64,000 bases of DNA from Sphagnum magellanicum (GCA_021904315.1 CM038922.1:2108001-2172000); one strand, 5' to 3'; positions 23,577 to 35,689 are shown, numbered from the stretch's first letter. Translations and numbers: made by a program. Notes: generated by a model not told the origin, from the letters alone.

Positions 23577-23903
23577 TTTGTTGGCCTCGCCTAGCAAGGC
23601 AAGGATATTGTGTTCAGATTCATTATATGGAGTATAGTAGCTTAATGGATTTTGGCCCCTAGGTAATAGGTCTGTTTTTATATGAGGATTTTTGAAAGAT
23701 GATATTTTGGCTTGTGTTGAAACTTGAGATTAGTTATAGAGTTATAGTAGCTTGAAGGATTTTGGTTTCTTTCAGAGTAATTTTTGAAGATTATATTTTT
23801 GCATGGTGAATTATTTGAGTTTCCACAATTCTTATTTTGCCTTAAGATACATTTTAATGTAAATGGCAAGGCCACAATGTGACACATCCCTTGTTCATAT
23901 TCA
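23577..23903 (+). repeat. 330-base dispersed repeat, copy 1
   Basis: Matches 57225-57558 along its whole length in the same orientation. Shared landmarks are CAAGGCAAGGATATT, TAGCTTAATGGATTTTGGCC, TTGTGTTGAAACTTGAGATT, CTTGAAGGATTTTGGTTT and GGCAAGGCCACA. Near the ends TGGCCTCGCC and the reverse complement of GGCAAGGCCA form a possible 10-base imperfect terminal inverted repeat, but similarity runs about 30 bases past it. Confidence 0.85.
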
Positions 23904-24129
23904 GTAGGGTAAAGGCCTTTTTAATTACTTCTACTCAACACCCATAGAGTTAAATTTAAACAAGATCTAAACTAAAATGTGCCCTCTGCTTTTGACCTAT
24001 TGTAATTCTGATTTGTTTCTACCAACCTGTAGAGATCCTGGACTAAACAGATATTAAACTGAACAGGTAGTGAACATAGGGTCAGCTTTCAAATTGACCC
24101 CCAAAAAAAATTTTGCAAAAAAAAAAAAA

Positions 24130-24330
24130 AACACTAATTCAATTTCAGAAATTGAAATTATTTTTATTTCATGATCTACAATAGTCTACTATGACATCGT
24201 CATATGAGTAGTGAAATTATTCATATCATAGCCTACAACAATTACAATGGGTTTTTAACATGTCAGCTTCATATTTTCACAATATTTCATTTCAATATTT
24301 AAATTATTTTTTAATGAAAAAATTGACCTT
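24130..24330 (-). repeat. Inverted partner of the 19370-19560 repeat
   Basis: The reverse complement shows GTGAAAATATGAAGCTGACA, TGTAGGCTATGAT and AATAATTTCACTACTCATAT in the same order as the copy at 19370. Confidence 0.7.
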
Positions 24331-24572
24331 AGGGTAAGGTATAGTGTTATAAATTATTGTACAAGAGTTCATCCACAAAGTGTAATGAAACTTTCAAGGC
24401 ATAACTAAGGCACATTATAATAGGCATTGGTAACCATTGTGGACTCTAAGCATTAAATTGGATTGGATTTCTGACGTGAGGAAACCTTGGTCTGCCCTAG
24501 TCAGGCCTGTTGTAAGAACTTGGGTGTGGAGGTTGGTTGACTAGGACCCAGAGTGAGCCAGCACCAACCAGT

Positions 24573-24900
24573 GCACCATGAAGGATGGATGGTAAGTGGT
24601 CAGGAAACAGTTTTCCGTTGGGTTTCAGTTCCCTAGTTAACCATGGGGGTTACCCCAGTTGCTTGTTTTTACTACTTATCCACTAACAACCCAAGTTGCA
24701 GGTTGTCAGTGGGTAGGTACTAAAAACAGCCTTTACTGTGGATAAACAATCTACTTACCTAGTAGTCACCTATTTCCCTACTCATGTTCCTCTATATAGG
24801 TCCCTCCTCCTTACATAATTGGTTACCAAGGTGAAACCAGATATTAACTCAGTTGAGGTTCATCCACAACTGAGTCATTACAGGCATCCCATGGATGATG
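24573..24900 (+). repeat. Dispersed repeat, partner at 34205-34588
   Basis: Begins CCATGAAGGATGGATGGTAA and GGTCAGGAAACA, and ends with GGTTACCAAGG, AACTCAGTTGAGGTTCATCC and a GAGTCAT stretch. The copy at 34.2 kb has the same ends, but its middle differs and holds a hairpin. Function unknown; a solo LTR or nonautonomous element is possible. Confidence 0.65.
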
Positions 24901-25004
24901 CCCTCGAGGGTGGTGGTTCATTCTGGCCATTGACTGGGTACAATGGGTACGAATGAGTTAAGAATTGTGTTTTTCTTACACAATTTTGTCATGTAGGTAT
25001 GGTG

Positions 25005-25150
25005 GTGATCATCCATCCCCTCAAAAAAAGTTTGGTGAAATTTGGCTACAAATGAATTATGAAAGTTTTTTAAAAATCTAAGCACTGTTTGATATTGTTG
25101 GCTACGTATTGGAATGTGTTATAGAAAGCTGGCTATTTTTCTACACTTTT
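25005..25150 (+). repeat. AGCCAAATTTGGCT family copy
   Basis: Head GGTGGTGATCATCCATCCCC, then GAAATTTGGCTACAAATGA, GATATTGTTGGCTACGTATT and AGAAAGCTGGCTATTTTT follow the family order. Confidence 0.6.
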
Positions 25151-25282
25151 TGTTTTTGGAAATATGGCGAAGGGAAACCTCCAAACTTCTTTTAAAATTT
25201 CACAATGTGGTGACTGGTTAAGAATGAAAATTATGAGCCCTAAAGACCAATGTAGATGAGTAGCAATTGTGGATACAAGTTC

Positions 25283-25286
<4 letters not shown>

Positions 25287-25315
<29 letters not shown>
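25287..25315. repeat. (AT)n microsatellite
   Basis: An uninterrupted TA dinucleotide run of about 29 bases. Confidence 0.95.
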
Positions 25316-25982
25316 TGCCAACAAACTGCCCCTTGCTGCAATCTGGAACTCAAATGTTGATCCAGAACTGGAATAAATTAGAAAATCATGTGATATTTGA
25401 CCAGGGTTTTCCTTTTCAATTTTGTGATAACAAAAATTTTGGTCAAGGTTTTTTTTTCAAATTGCAAAATTAGTCAAATTTACACTAAAAAAACATAGTT
25501 ATACAGAAATTTCCCCACTTTTTTGTATTAGGAGTTTGTGGACCGAGGGATAACACTATATGGTTGGTGTTTTGTTTTTTTTGCCTCTTCACAATGAAGT
25601 TTTTCATTTGTGCCATATGTAAAATTAGTATATATATATACTATACGGTTTGGGCTAAGACTATTTTATAAAGTGATTCTGGGATCATACAGGACACCAT
25701 ATGATTGTTGTGGACACACTCTTAGAGCTCTACAACTTTGTGGTCATGCACCCTACAACTTCGTGTCCTTGCATGAAGTTCAGGCTCATTTTGCAAGGAG
25801 CAGTGTGAGGTAAGTACAATAGAGACAGAAAGTTCAGTTTCCCCCAATTCAAATCAACCCACCCACCACCCCAATCAATATAAACAAAACATTGCAGATA
25901 TCTAGAAGTTACATTTGCACTGCTAACTCCATGCTCCAAAGAAAACCCTCACCCATGACCAAGAAAAAGAGGAAACAGCTTT

Positions 25983-26393
25983 GGATTTCAAAAGGAAAGT
26001 AGAAACCCTAAAACCCTAAAGCGGAAAATTTTCCAGATTTCAACTGGGAGAAAGAATTCCTATACTCCAATCTCACTTCAGAGGAATTTGGGCACCCCTA
26101 TTGAACATTGGGATATTTTTGGATTTCAAAAGGCAATTAGGAACTTGAAATCTTACACCCTAAAACTTTCCCGTTTCAACTGAGAGAAAGAATTTCTACA
26201 CTCCAATCTCACTTCAGAGAAATTTGGGCACCCTTAACAAAAATTGGGATATTTTCAGATTTCAAAAGGCAAATAAAAACTTGAAATCTTAAACCCTAAA
26301 CCCTAAAACTTTATGGTCTTCAACTGGGAGAAAGAATTCAGATACGTACTCAAAAATCTCACTGTAGATGAATTTGGGCACCTTTAGAGAACA
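25983..26393 (+). repeat. Tandem triplication, about 137-base unit
   Basis: Copies start at 25983, 26121 and 26257. Each begins GGATTTCAAAAGG or near it, then has ACCCTAAA telomere-like words, TTTCAACTGGGAGAAAGAAT, a CTCACTTCAGA part and GAATTTGGGCACC. Copies differ by scattered substitutions, the third most. Confidence 0.85.
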
Positions 26394-27556
26394 TTTGTAC
26401 TAATGACAAACCAAACAAAGCGGTAAGCAAGTCTAATGTGAAGTTTAAATAGTTTTCATTCTTTGACCCGTTCATGAAATATGCATGTTTTGTTAGGATT
26501 TCAAATTTTTTGACCTAGGAGGCTTAGGCATTCTTACACCTGTTTTACCTCCACTCAAAACCTTAATTAGGAATCCAGCACAAATGGGATTATTAAACTA
26601 ACCTTATGGGTCCAAAGTTTATAAACTCTGAAAATTTTGGTAGAAATTTTAGCAACAATCAAGCAAGGCATGATGAGATAGGAAATTCAGATTGAGCTCA
26701 TGCACTCGGTACATGCTGCCCAAGGTTGGATCCAAAGCTTCATTGAACCCTAAAAAAGAAAAAAAGGAAAAAAGAATCAAACATAGCAATGGTACTTATA
26801 TCCTAATATGCTAAGTTAGTCACAAAGACCAAGGTAATAATACTCTTTGAACAATCAGTCCAAAATGTGATTTTGAGTGCATTCAAATGAAACTTGTAAT
26901 TCAAGGATTCTAAGGAAATTTTGAAAATGGGCAGCAACCTCAGCCAGGCTGACCCGAGTGCTGAAATTCCTGAGTCAGTTCATAAATGAGTTTCATGAGT
27001 TAGGCCCCTTACTACTATGGAGGCAACATACAAGGATTTAATTATCAAAACCACACCCAAATCCACATGGCAATGTCCCATTGTCATACCATCTAAAAGC
27101 TCTCTCTACCAAAAAAAAATTTGAAAAATATCTTCAATTTAAAAATTCTCAAAAACATTTGTCAAATTTCACTTATGGGGCATTTGGTAGTTAAGGTGTC
27201 CTCCACCCCTGAAAAACCCAAATATTAGTAATAATAACAAAAAAATTTAAATCACAAGGATCATTTTCTTATGCTTGAAAATAGTAGAAATGTGGTCATT
27301 ATAAGGTGCAGAAAAAGAAAACATAGTGTGACTTTCTCAACTTTGCCATAAGGTGGTGCAAGCCTTAAGTGATACCTGTATTGATGACTTGGGCATCTAG
27401 GTACCATGTAATACCTTGGCCACTTAGACACATGTTTGTCACATAATTAATTAATTAATTAATTAATTTTGAGGATTCCATTTTGACAAAATAGTGATAT
27501 TTTCCTAAATATTCCATCAGATTCTTTAGTTTTCCTTGAGAAAATAAAGTACTTTT
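26394..27556. other. AT-rich intergenic DNA
   Basis: No gene is seen. (TTAA)n repeats lie near 27446-27468. Confidence 0.5.
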
Positions 27557-27802
27557 TTGAAAATTTCAGCGATTTCTGAAAATCATGTAATCAATGTCAA
27601 ACTTGCGCACGTACTTACAGTAATAGTAGCCAAAATGAACATTGATTGTGAAACCTCACTTGCCTTCCGTAGCTTTAAAGAAATGGAGATATATGCATTC
27701 CATAATTTAAGGCATTCGAAACAAGAACAGACCATTGTACCCGGCATGTGTGTCAAGATAGATTATAAAGGGGTGAAGATGGTAGCATCTCTACCTAGTT
27801 GA
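27557..27802 (+). CDS. Possible coding fragment of 81 codons, not recognised
   Basis: An open frame ending at TGA 27800-27802. It contains several CpG dinucleotides while its neighbourhood has almost none, and it has a protein-like mix of residues (e.g. INVKLAHVLTVIVAKMN and IVPGMCVKIDYKGVKMVASL). An AG acceptor-like TTTCAG lies at 27564-27569, so the true left end may be a splice site rather than the ATG at 27557. I recognise no domain. It could be an exon of an unseen gene, a captured gene piece, or an unusual noncoding stretch. Confidence 0.3.
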   Translation: MKISAISENHVINVKLAHVLTVIVAKMNIDCETSLAFRSFKEMEIYAFHNLRHSKQEQTIVPGMCVKIDYKGVKMVASLPS

Positions 27803-28339
27803 TATATATTGTTCGCTTGGGGGCCAAACTTTTGATTGCCAAAAAGAAGCCTCCAAAAAAAGGCATCTCATGAAAACCTAGAATTCATTGAAGTAGTGTG
27901 GAGACTTAGGAAGTGAGTGGGAGGAGGCCAAGTCCACATGATAGTAGTTAGTAATTAAATAAATAAATTGTCCTAAAATTTGTCAGCAGACACACAAGTA
28001 CCCAAAATAAGAGTCCTCGGCCTTGTCCTTGGCTTGACAAGGTAATAGTAGCTAATAAAATAATAACAAACCCACCCAGCTTCTGAATTTGTCCCAACTC
28101 TAACCTAAATATTATATTAGTAGGTATTCATTGTGAGCCTGCAAAAAAACTAGGAAAAAATAGAATCACAAGTAGGTAGTAGGTACCTTTGGTGGGTGTT
28201 TCACTAGTAGGGCTAGGGGTACTGTGAGTCTGCACATAGACACATACAAAGTGCAGTGGCATTTGCAACTATACAATGGTACTTTGAGAACCCTTCTAAG
28301 GACTAATATGCTTGTACTAATCTTCTGCAGTTCATTCCT

Positions 28340-28378
28340 TCTCATCAGAGTGTGTGTGTGTGTATGTGTGTGTGTTTG
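28340..28378. repeat. (GT)n microsatellite
   Basis: A GT dinucleotide run interrupted once by an A. Confidence 0.9.
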
Positions 28379-28517
28379 TTTTTTATTCAGTTTTGTGACG
28401 AAGCTGAAGTGGGAACTTAAACCCACAAAAAATCAAAATTCAACAAGGAAAAATAAAAAGTACTGGTCCCATCATCTTGCTTTCTCTCTCTCTCTCTTAT
28501 TTGAATTTAGTTGGTTG

Positions 28518-28560
28518 TGAACTAAACATGTTGATCTATAAAATCAATATGTTTAGTTCA
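28518..28560. repeat. Inverted repeat, 18-base arms
   Basis: TGAACTAAACATGTTGAT and ATCAATATGTTTAGTTCA are reverse complements except for one base, with a 7-base loop CTATAAA. Possible small hairpin. Confidence 0.8.
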
Positions 28561-29691
28561 AAAGAAACTGGACAATGTTTGGCTTTCGAACACCTCCAGC
28601 TCAACTCACACAAATTGAAAGAGACAAGAATAAGCAAGGAAGAGGAAATGATAGTTTTGTGAATAATAACAATAATAATGCACTGGAGTATTGAGATGTC
28701 TTTGAATGTCTTGATTGGCCCATGTGAAAGGGTTGTCACAAGGACATCTTGTACCCTCCCTAAATATTATGGGGTATCAGCAACATGAAGAATTCATGTA
28801 GGGTGTCAATTAATGCAACCCAACTTATGTGGTTCTCACTTGTCTACTTTCTTACATCTACTTCAGTTCCAATGTATCCCAAAAAAAAAGGAAAAAAAAG
28901 GATTTCAATGATGCTCAATCGAATATACAAGTTCTCAGACAACATAATTTCCATCAATAAATAAGAATAGTTACATATTTGGTAGTTCATATCCTTTACA
29001 TTGTCTAATACCAACAACCCCTATATTAAATTCTAAAAGCTTAGGTGAATTGGAACTCTTTGGGTTTATTCTCATAAGCCACCATACCCCTTATCATGGC
29101 ATCATCATTCACTTAAATTCATCTCCAATTGGAATCCCACTTCCACAACAATTCAGAAGTTCTTACAAGGTAGGAATTATCGCTCAAACCCACATTTTCC
29201 TAGCCATCATGGTCACAGTCCCCTAATGTCCCTAGTTTGAATAGAGGTTTGGCAAAAATTCCCAACTTGGAGCTCCCACGAGGGTATTCACTTCCCTTCA
29301 CATTTCTGAATTCTTAATCTAAAATTTGTGAACTCAAGCACATCCACTTTTGAGACATAGATGCCAATGATGGATTTGCTTTACAAATCATTTTTCTTTT
29401 TCATCACATTCGCCATCAACTCATCCTTAAACATTCTACTTACCAAAACCTAAATCTCCAATGGAACAGAAGGTCAGAAATAAGAGCCAAACACCTTGAG
29501 CATTTATCTTACATGTGTTTATAGAAAACCAACAAAAAATATATATACACACATACACCTCTTCTAGTTTAAAGTATTTAGCTTGCTTGGTTGATGTTTG
29601 CCCTCCTGAATGAACATTCTTCCATTCCTTAAATCCAGCATTCCGTACTTTTTCCCACCACATCAAAATCCTCCAAGCTAATCATTCTTCA
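28561..29691. other. AT-rich intergenic DNA
   Basis: No gene or clear repeat seen. Confidence 0.5.
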
Positions 29692-30059
29692 AGTAATCTG
29701 ATCCAACTTAAAGAGAAAACAACAATGTTTATAAACATGCAAGCACACCCCACACAAAACAATAAACGAAGTGTCTACCTCTTTACAACATTCATGGACA
29801 TCGGCACCTGCAAACATAATGCAAAACAAGCAACGATTTTATTTTGAGAAAATCACATTTCTCATGGTGAATGATCAAAATTAACAATAATGTGCCAAAT
29901 TAAGGTGGTTTGATACTTTCTTCTTTTTTTTGTGCTCCTTTTAGGTCACATATGTGGCCACTCCATCATCGAAAATATTTGTCCTCATATATTGGCACTT
30001 TAAGGCATACGGTGGTATAATTGCAAATCCCACATAACTTTACCCCACATCTAACCATC

Positions 30060-30990
30060 TTTGAAGATACAAACCTTAAACATCCATCATCCTATTCACG
30101 ATGTCCATGTTTGTCATTGTACCTAACAAATACATAATATCCTTCCTAACTTGTTAGAGATTTTTTTTACTTGGTTTGCTCATCTTCACCCACATGTCTC
30201 CTTTTCCAAAAACATGAAACATAATGAGCCCTTTGTTAGTAGCATATGTTTTCTTTTATTTCATTTGGCATGTTCAACATTTTCCAACAAAGATTCATGT
30301 AGATGTGTCACAAGCTCCATCTTATTAATAATCTATATTCCCATCTCTTGAGGTTCAAATTGATCATCAATTAGCTATATCAAGTTACTCAAACAACTGT
30401 CAGTTGTCAACTTTGAGGTTTTCATGTCACAATCATGTATGGTGAATATTTGGTGTTATCTTGAATACCATAACCATATTCAAATAATATATTAAGCACT
30501 TGCAAATCTCATCCTTGGATATTCGCTAATGAAACAATTGAGAGCCCATGTTTTATGGTTTTAATCATTTTTTTCACCATCCCATCATAATGGGCCACTG
30601 TGGAGGAATAAACTAATGTATGACCCTAAAATTTTTAGGCATCTTATCAAATTCTACCATCCATTCTCCACCATTGTCAATAAGTATATACTTTGGAACC
30701 CCAAACTTGTAGATTTATTTATTTTTCAAAAATTTGATAATAATTTCAATAGTATGTTCTTTTATGGGCTTTGTCTCACACCACTTAAAGTAATGATCTA
30801 TAGCAATTAAAACATACTTGTTGCTAGTTCTTATTGCCATCAATGGACCTATAGTGTCAAAAACCACCATGTAAAACAAGTCACAAATTGAAAATTTTTT
30901 AATTGTTCAATTTTGGAACATATGTTTCCAAACTCCTTCACCATCTAACAATGTCCACATTCTCAAACAATCCTACTTAAAAATTCAATC
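30060..30990 (-). pseudogene. Integrase (Gypsy-type pol) remnant
   Basis: On the minus strand, in order: a CGHC zinc-binding pair near 30950; a core segment DLFYMVVFDTIGPLMAI with the first catalytic Asp, running on to IAIDHYFKWCETKPI; ILIDNGGEW with the second Asp; DGMVKKMIKTIKHGLSIV, where the family usually has Glu in the first Lys pair; GYGIQDNTKYSPYM; ELVTHLHESLLENVEHAK; and a C-terminal WVKMSKPSKKN stretch. Several frameshifts and stops separate the segments, and the third catalytic acid seems lost. The order matches the integrase of plant Ty3/Gypsy elements; it is inactive. Confidence 0.75.
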
Positions 30991-31689
30991 TAATCATGCT
31001 AAAAATATCTCTTTTTACTTTTACAAGAATTCATTGCTCACTAAAATGGCCAATCTCTACATGGATTATGTTGATAATCATCTCTCTTAAGCCTTAGCAC
31101 CACTAAAATTTGAAACATCAACGCATCATTGTGCTAATTGTATTTTATCACCCTATGTTTTGTCGTGTTTTTTTTCTACAAAATGACATTACAAGAAAAC
31201 GTGATTTTTAAAAAGTCCAACTTAACTAAAATGTTCACATTGACCAAAAGGATGGTCATTTTTATTAAAGGCTTGAGGCATGAAAAACATGAGGTATTTT
31301 TTATTGAAACATTTGACTAAAGTGATTTTTTTGACCATGTGACAAACCAAACATTTGATATAAATAGTTAAAGGTTCATCAATATGACTAAAGTTTAGTC
31401 AAATTGACCATATCCAATGGCCATTGTGATTTGTAATCAATTAAATTGAACATTTTGATTTAACACTTAGTCAAATCAACCATGCTAATTCATCTAGTTA
31501 ACTTATAAGTTTATTTTGTTTAAGGTACATATTAGACTTAAATTCATAGCTAGTAGGCCCTTGACTAGGCATATTAGACTTAATAAATACCTATAAAGTT
31601 TAATAAGTTACCTACATGCTACCTTTAAGCAAATGTAGATACTCAAATTTAGTAGATTAATTAGCTGATATTTAATACTCAATAATTTG

Positions 31690-32040
31690 TGATTAATATT
31701 TTATATAATTAATTAGTCTCCAAATAAATATTAATTAATAACCAATAACTAATTTATCCATCCAGTTGTTAATTGATTAATCATTATTATCAAATTATCA
31801 AATTAATTTTTTTGTCTAATACTTGATAATATTTTATAATAATTAATAGTAATCAATATATAATTAATAATAATTATTGATAAATGATTATTTAAAACTA
31901 ATTTCTTAGTTAATACTAATTTATTATATATTAATTATTAACTATTAATTCATAGTAAGTAATCAATAATTAGTAATTAATATTAAATATTTTAAAAAGT
32001 AAATAATAATAAATTATTATGTAATTTATAAATTTAGGCT
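31690..32040. repeat. Very AT-rich low-complexity stretch
   Basis: Nearly pure A/T built from TAATTA and AATAAT words, inside the retroelement remnant. Probably mutational decay or slippage. Confidence 0.7.
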
Positions 32041-32654
32041 CATATTGTTCAACCATTAAAATCATTTCCTCATCAACCAACTGTTGAACTTCCATCATCA
32101 TATGTTCATAAATAACAGTAGTGCTTTGTGTGACTTGTGAGTGTTCCAACGGGTAATCTCTCCTAACCAAAGTCTTGCACCCACATTAGCTCCTCCTACT
32201 AACACAGAGTAACTGGATTTGACATGAAGAACAAACAACAATCTTAATAAACATGAAAATGCACACCACACAAAACAACAACCTAGGCACCTGCCTCTTT
32301 TCAACATTCATGGACTGATAAACACTTGCAAACATATTGTGAAACAAACAAACAAACAATTTTTGTTTGGAGAAGATCACATTTCCCATGATGGTGAATG
32401 ATCAAAACTAACAATGATACCCGGGATTAGGGCGGTCTGATACACTTTTCCCTTGTTTTTGTGTGCTCCTTTTAGGTCACAATAAGAGCGTCTTCACCTG
32501 GACCCCTAATTACCAAAGGTTCATACCAAAGTTCATATTGTGATTTGACCCTATATCCACACACACAAGACAAATCTTGATAGTATTCACCACATCCAAC
32601 ATTATTTCCCAATCCTCATCTAATATCATTGAATGAGTTGATCAGTGTAGTGTA

Positions 32655-32995
32655 AATCCATAGATTGGGGGCATTCCTAAGATAAGGGGCCAAGGACAAG
32701 GCCGTGGCTGAGTCCCGCCCCCCATTTTGGGAATGTCCCACATCCTTGGGCTTCACCCATTATTAAGCATGAGGCAATTGGTGAATCTAAACATTTGTAG
32801 ATCACAAGACAAGCTAAGGGGGATGGCTCTTAAACCTACTCCTTAAAGAGTGGCATGGAGCTGACATCTACAAATAGGCATAATTTCCCTCTCACTCTTA
32901 AGGAGTAGGTGTAAGATTGCTTGCTCCTTTTGGCTAGAGGCATTATTCAAAAAATATAAGATGCCCTTCCAAAGACATGTGTGCTAATTTAAGAC
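32655..32995 (+). repeat. Dispersed repeat with ATTTTGGGAATGTCCC motif, copy 2
   Basis: Shares with 18225-18500 the words CCCATTTTGGGAATGTCCC, a GCATGAGGCAA-like part, CTTAAACCTACTCC and the ending AAGATGCCCTTCCAAAGACAT. A short related piece (CATTTTGGGAGCCCCCCCAC) lies near 33580. Confidence 0.6.
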
Positions 32996-33842
32996 ACAGA
33001 TTCTCATTACTTGGGTTCCTCATCCACAGCATTAAGATGTGATATAGACTAGGTTTTGTGGATTTGGAGACTTTACTCCAATTATTTTAGTACTAACAAT
33101 ATGAACTTGAATTATTTATGTATTAATCTGAACAGCACAAATGAAAAGGATTTATTGTGCCAAGAATGAATTTGAATTTTTCAAGAGAAGGACATTGCCA
33201 CTTGAAGTGTCCCTCCAATTCAATTTCAGGATTGTCCTTCCTCCAAAATGATAGAGAAATGTGCATTCTGTATCAATTTCAGAATGTTTGACTATGACAC
33301 ACTTTATGGGTATGGTTGCTCACCACTTCCAATCTTTTCATGGAGTCAAGTTGCAACATAATAAAGCTTTGTCTCTACTACCAACTTATATGTACTTACT
33401 ATGTTCCAAATTTAGTCATGATATTAAGAAACCCCCTCTCAAACCATCACATAACTAGTATTATCATGGTACAATGTTACAGCTGATGAGTACAATGTTA
33501 TTCTTTTTTGCCCTTTTTTTCCCCCCATTTTCAAAGTAGAAGGCTGGACTCAGCAGCTACCACATTGTCCTAGGCCCTCATTTTGGGAGCCCCCCCACAA
33601 AGCCCTACACTACACTTAAGAGCTGATCTTTTGTGTAGGTGGAGGTGAAAGCTTCTCTACAATTAGTGGTCTTGTGCAACCTCTACCACTAAGCAATGGC
33701 CAGGCATGATAGTTAGTAGTGTGGAGCCATGTTTAGAAGATAGTCCACCTTCTTCACACCTGTTGGGTCATCCACATACCTGGACACCCAATCACTTGCA
33801 ACCAACTTTTCAAGAGGGACCTTAGAAACCCTATGATCTTCC

Positions 33843-34094
33843 ATGATTTGTGAAATAAAATCTACATTTCAGTATGTAGGATGCATACAAACATTGTAGC
33901 TTTGGAAGCAAGCAGCTCATTGTGTAATGATTTGTGAAATAAAATCTACATTTCACTATGTAGAATGCATACAAACCTTGTAGCTTTAGAAGCAAGCAGC
34001 TCGTTGTGTAATGATTTGTGAAATAAAATCTACATTTCACTATGTAGAATGCATACAAACATTGTAGCTTTAGAAGCAAGCAGCTCATTGTGTA
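33843..34094 (+). repeat. Tandem triplication, exact 84-base unit
   Basis: Copies start at 33843, 33927 and 34011 and begin ATGATTTGTGAAATAAAATC. They differ at a handful of sites. Because 84 is divisible by three, the minus strand stays open for 85 codons with a 28-residue period (CLLLKLQCLYAFYIVKCRFY repeated). The open frame is probably a by-product. Confidence 0.92.
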
Positions 34095-34204
34095 ATGGCT
34101 ATGGCCCTTATAGCAAATTCAATGAGTGAAAAGTTATAATAGGAAATATTCCATGAAGTTCCCCAACAAAAGGGGGGGAGGGGGTGAGAGAATAAACCCC
34201 TGAT

Positions 34205-34588
34205 AGACCATGAATGATGGATGGTATCTGGACAGGAAACACTTTTTCATTGTATTCATGTCCCATAGTGAACCACTGTGGTTAACTATGTACTAACCAT
34301 CAACATGCATCGACCTTTTCAGTAGGTACAAATTGGCTTGTTCTATCTATGGTTATGTGAAAGAACAAATAGAACAGTGGTTGCCATGTAGATAGAACAA
34401 ACCTTCTCAAACCTATTTGTTCTATCTACACGGCAACCACTTACCACGGTAAACCCTACATACTTTAAAGCATAGTTAGTTTTACCGGGGTAGTGTGACG
34501 TAGAAGTAAAAGGTTCCACAAAGATGGAACCTTGGTAACTCAGTTGTGGTTCATCCATAATGTAGTCATAAATGGGTCATCCCTGACA
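34205..34588 (+). repeat. Dispersed repeat, partner of 24573-24900, with internal hairpin
   Basis: Ends match the 24.6 kb copy (CCATGAATGATGGATGGTAT; AACTCAGTTGTGGTTCATCC). The centre is different and holds the inverted repeat at 34376-34441. Confidence 0.65.
34376..34441. repeat. Near-perfect hairpin, 26-base arms, 14-base loop
   Basis: The left arm 34376-34401 starts AGTGGTTGCC and the right arm 34416-34441 ends GGCAACCACT; 25 of 26 bases pair. The single mismatch is A-C on the + strand but G-U on a minus strand transcript, which would then pair fully. The word TTGTTCTATCTA also occurs just upstream near 34338. A small-RNA precursor or the core of a fold-back element is possible. Confidence 0.85.
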
Positions 34589-35470
34589 GGCAGAGCCAAC
34601 AAAGGATGTGTGTGTTTAGGACCTAAATCAATAGATGGTGTAGGATATCAAATGGGGGGTTTTTTTTTGGGAGCTACAATCACTTCCCAAGGTGGGCAAT
34701 AAAAGCCCCCTACATTAGCTCATTAGTTTGTTGGGACACCACCCAAATTCCAATGCATAATTTATCCATGTGAAATATATGCAAACATGGTTCCAAATTG
34801 CATACTCTGATCTCCATCAAGGCCTTTGCACTGATGTGTACTAATAAAAAACTAGAGCATTATTCTATGGATTGACTCTACCAGAATTTGCTACTTATTC
34901 AGTAGTACTTACAACCAAGGAAAAGATGCCTGTACTTACAGCCATGTTTGTATATATTATGGGCCTAAGCTCAAAGCCCATTGCCCATGGGCTCCTAATT
35001 TATGGTCAAGGCTATACCTGGCCTTCAGATTGGCTCCTCTCTTGAACCTTAGAATCAAGTTGTTTTATGAAGAAGCATATAGGTAGGGTAGATATAGTCA
35101 GTGAGTGAACACTTAAGAACTCAAACGAAGTTGAATTGTCACACATTGTTCCTTCACTTCTGACACTAAAAAAAACATATGTAGTCCTCTAGTTTGCACA
35201 TCCAATGACACAAAAGTTTCTCAATTTGACTAAGGAATTAGGAAAATATTGGAAAGTGTTCAATGTTAAGTACATGTTTGGTGGCGAGTGGTTCTATCGT
35301 AACAGGCTTTCTAACCATCATTTGCTTTTTTATTTTTCCTTTAAAAAAAAAGAAAATGTACCAACATGGGAGCATAATGTAAAAACTTACACCAAACAAA
35401 TTTAAACCCTATTATGGTGTAATTTTTTGGTCTATAAATCCTTTCAAGCTTCCAGGTGGAACACATGAGA
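34589..35470. other. AT-rich intergenic DNA
   Basis: No gene or clear repeat seen. Confidence 0.5.
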
Positions 35471-35665
35471 TTTCTATGTGTGGGTGGGTGTCTCAAATGT
35501 ACTTGTGTTTTTGGAGATTGGGTCGGTTATGTGTTTATCATGATACAAAGTGTTCATTGAAAGTTCAACAACATCTGTCATTGAAAAGTCTAAAAGCAAA
35601 AGGAGGTGGACTATTTGGGGTGCACATTTTGGGGGTGAGGGAGGGAGGAAGGAGAGGGAAGAAAA

Positions 35666-35689
35666 GGGGGGGGGGGGGGGGGGGGGGGG
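35666..35689 (+). repeat. Poly-G tract of 24 bases
   Basis: Uninterrupted G run preceded by a purine-rich GGGAGGAAGGAGAGGG stretch. Overlapping reading frames with poly-Gly or poly-Pro are artefacts. Confidence 0.9.

Larger units (their letters stand above)
29692..32481 (-). mobile_element. Deleted Ty3/Gypsy-like LTR retrotransposon remnant
   Basis: Two direct repeats, 29692-29951 and 32207-32481, flank a stretch with integrase remnants on the minus strand. The repeats share ACAACAAT, TTCATGGAC, a GATCACATTTC-like part, TGAATGATCAAAA and GTGCTCCTTTTAGGTCAC. The integrase end lies next to the left repeat, as expected when that repeat is the 3' LTR of an element running right to left. Gag, protease, reverse transcriptase and RNase H were not found in the 2.2 kb between, so most of the interior is deleted. 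Repeat boundaries are uncertain and no target duplication was found. Confidence 0.6.

Noticed and set aside
33831-34088. 85-codon minus strand frame as a repeat protein gene
   Set aside because: It is explained by a tandem DNA triplication whose unit is divisible by three; there is no other coding sign.
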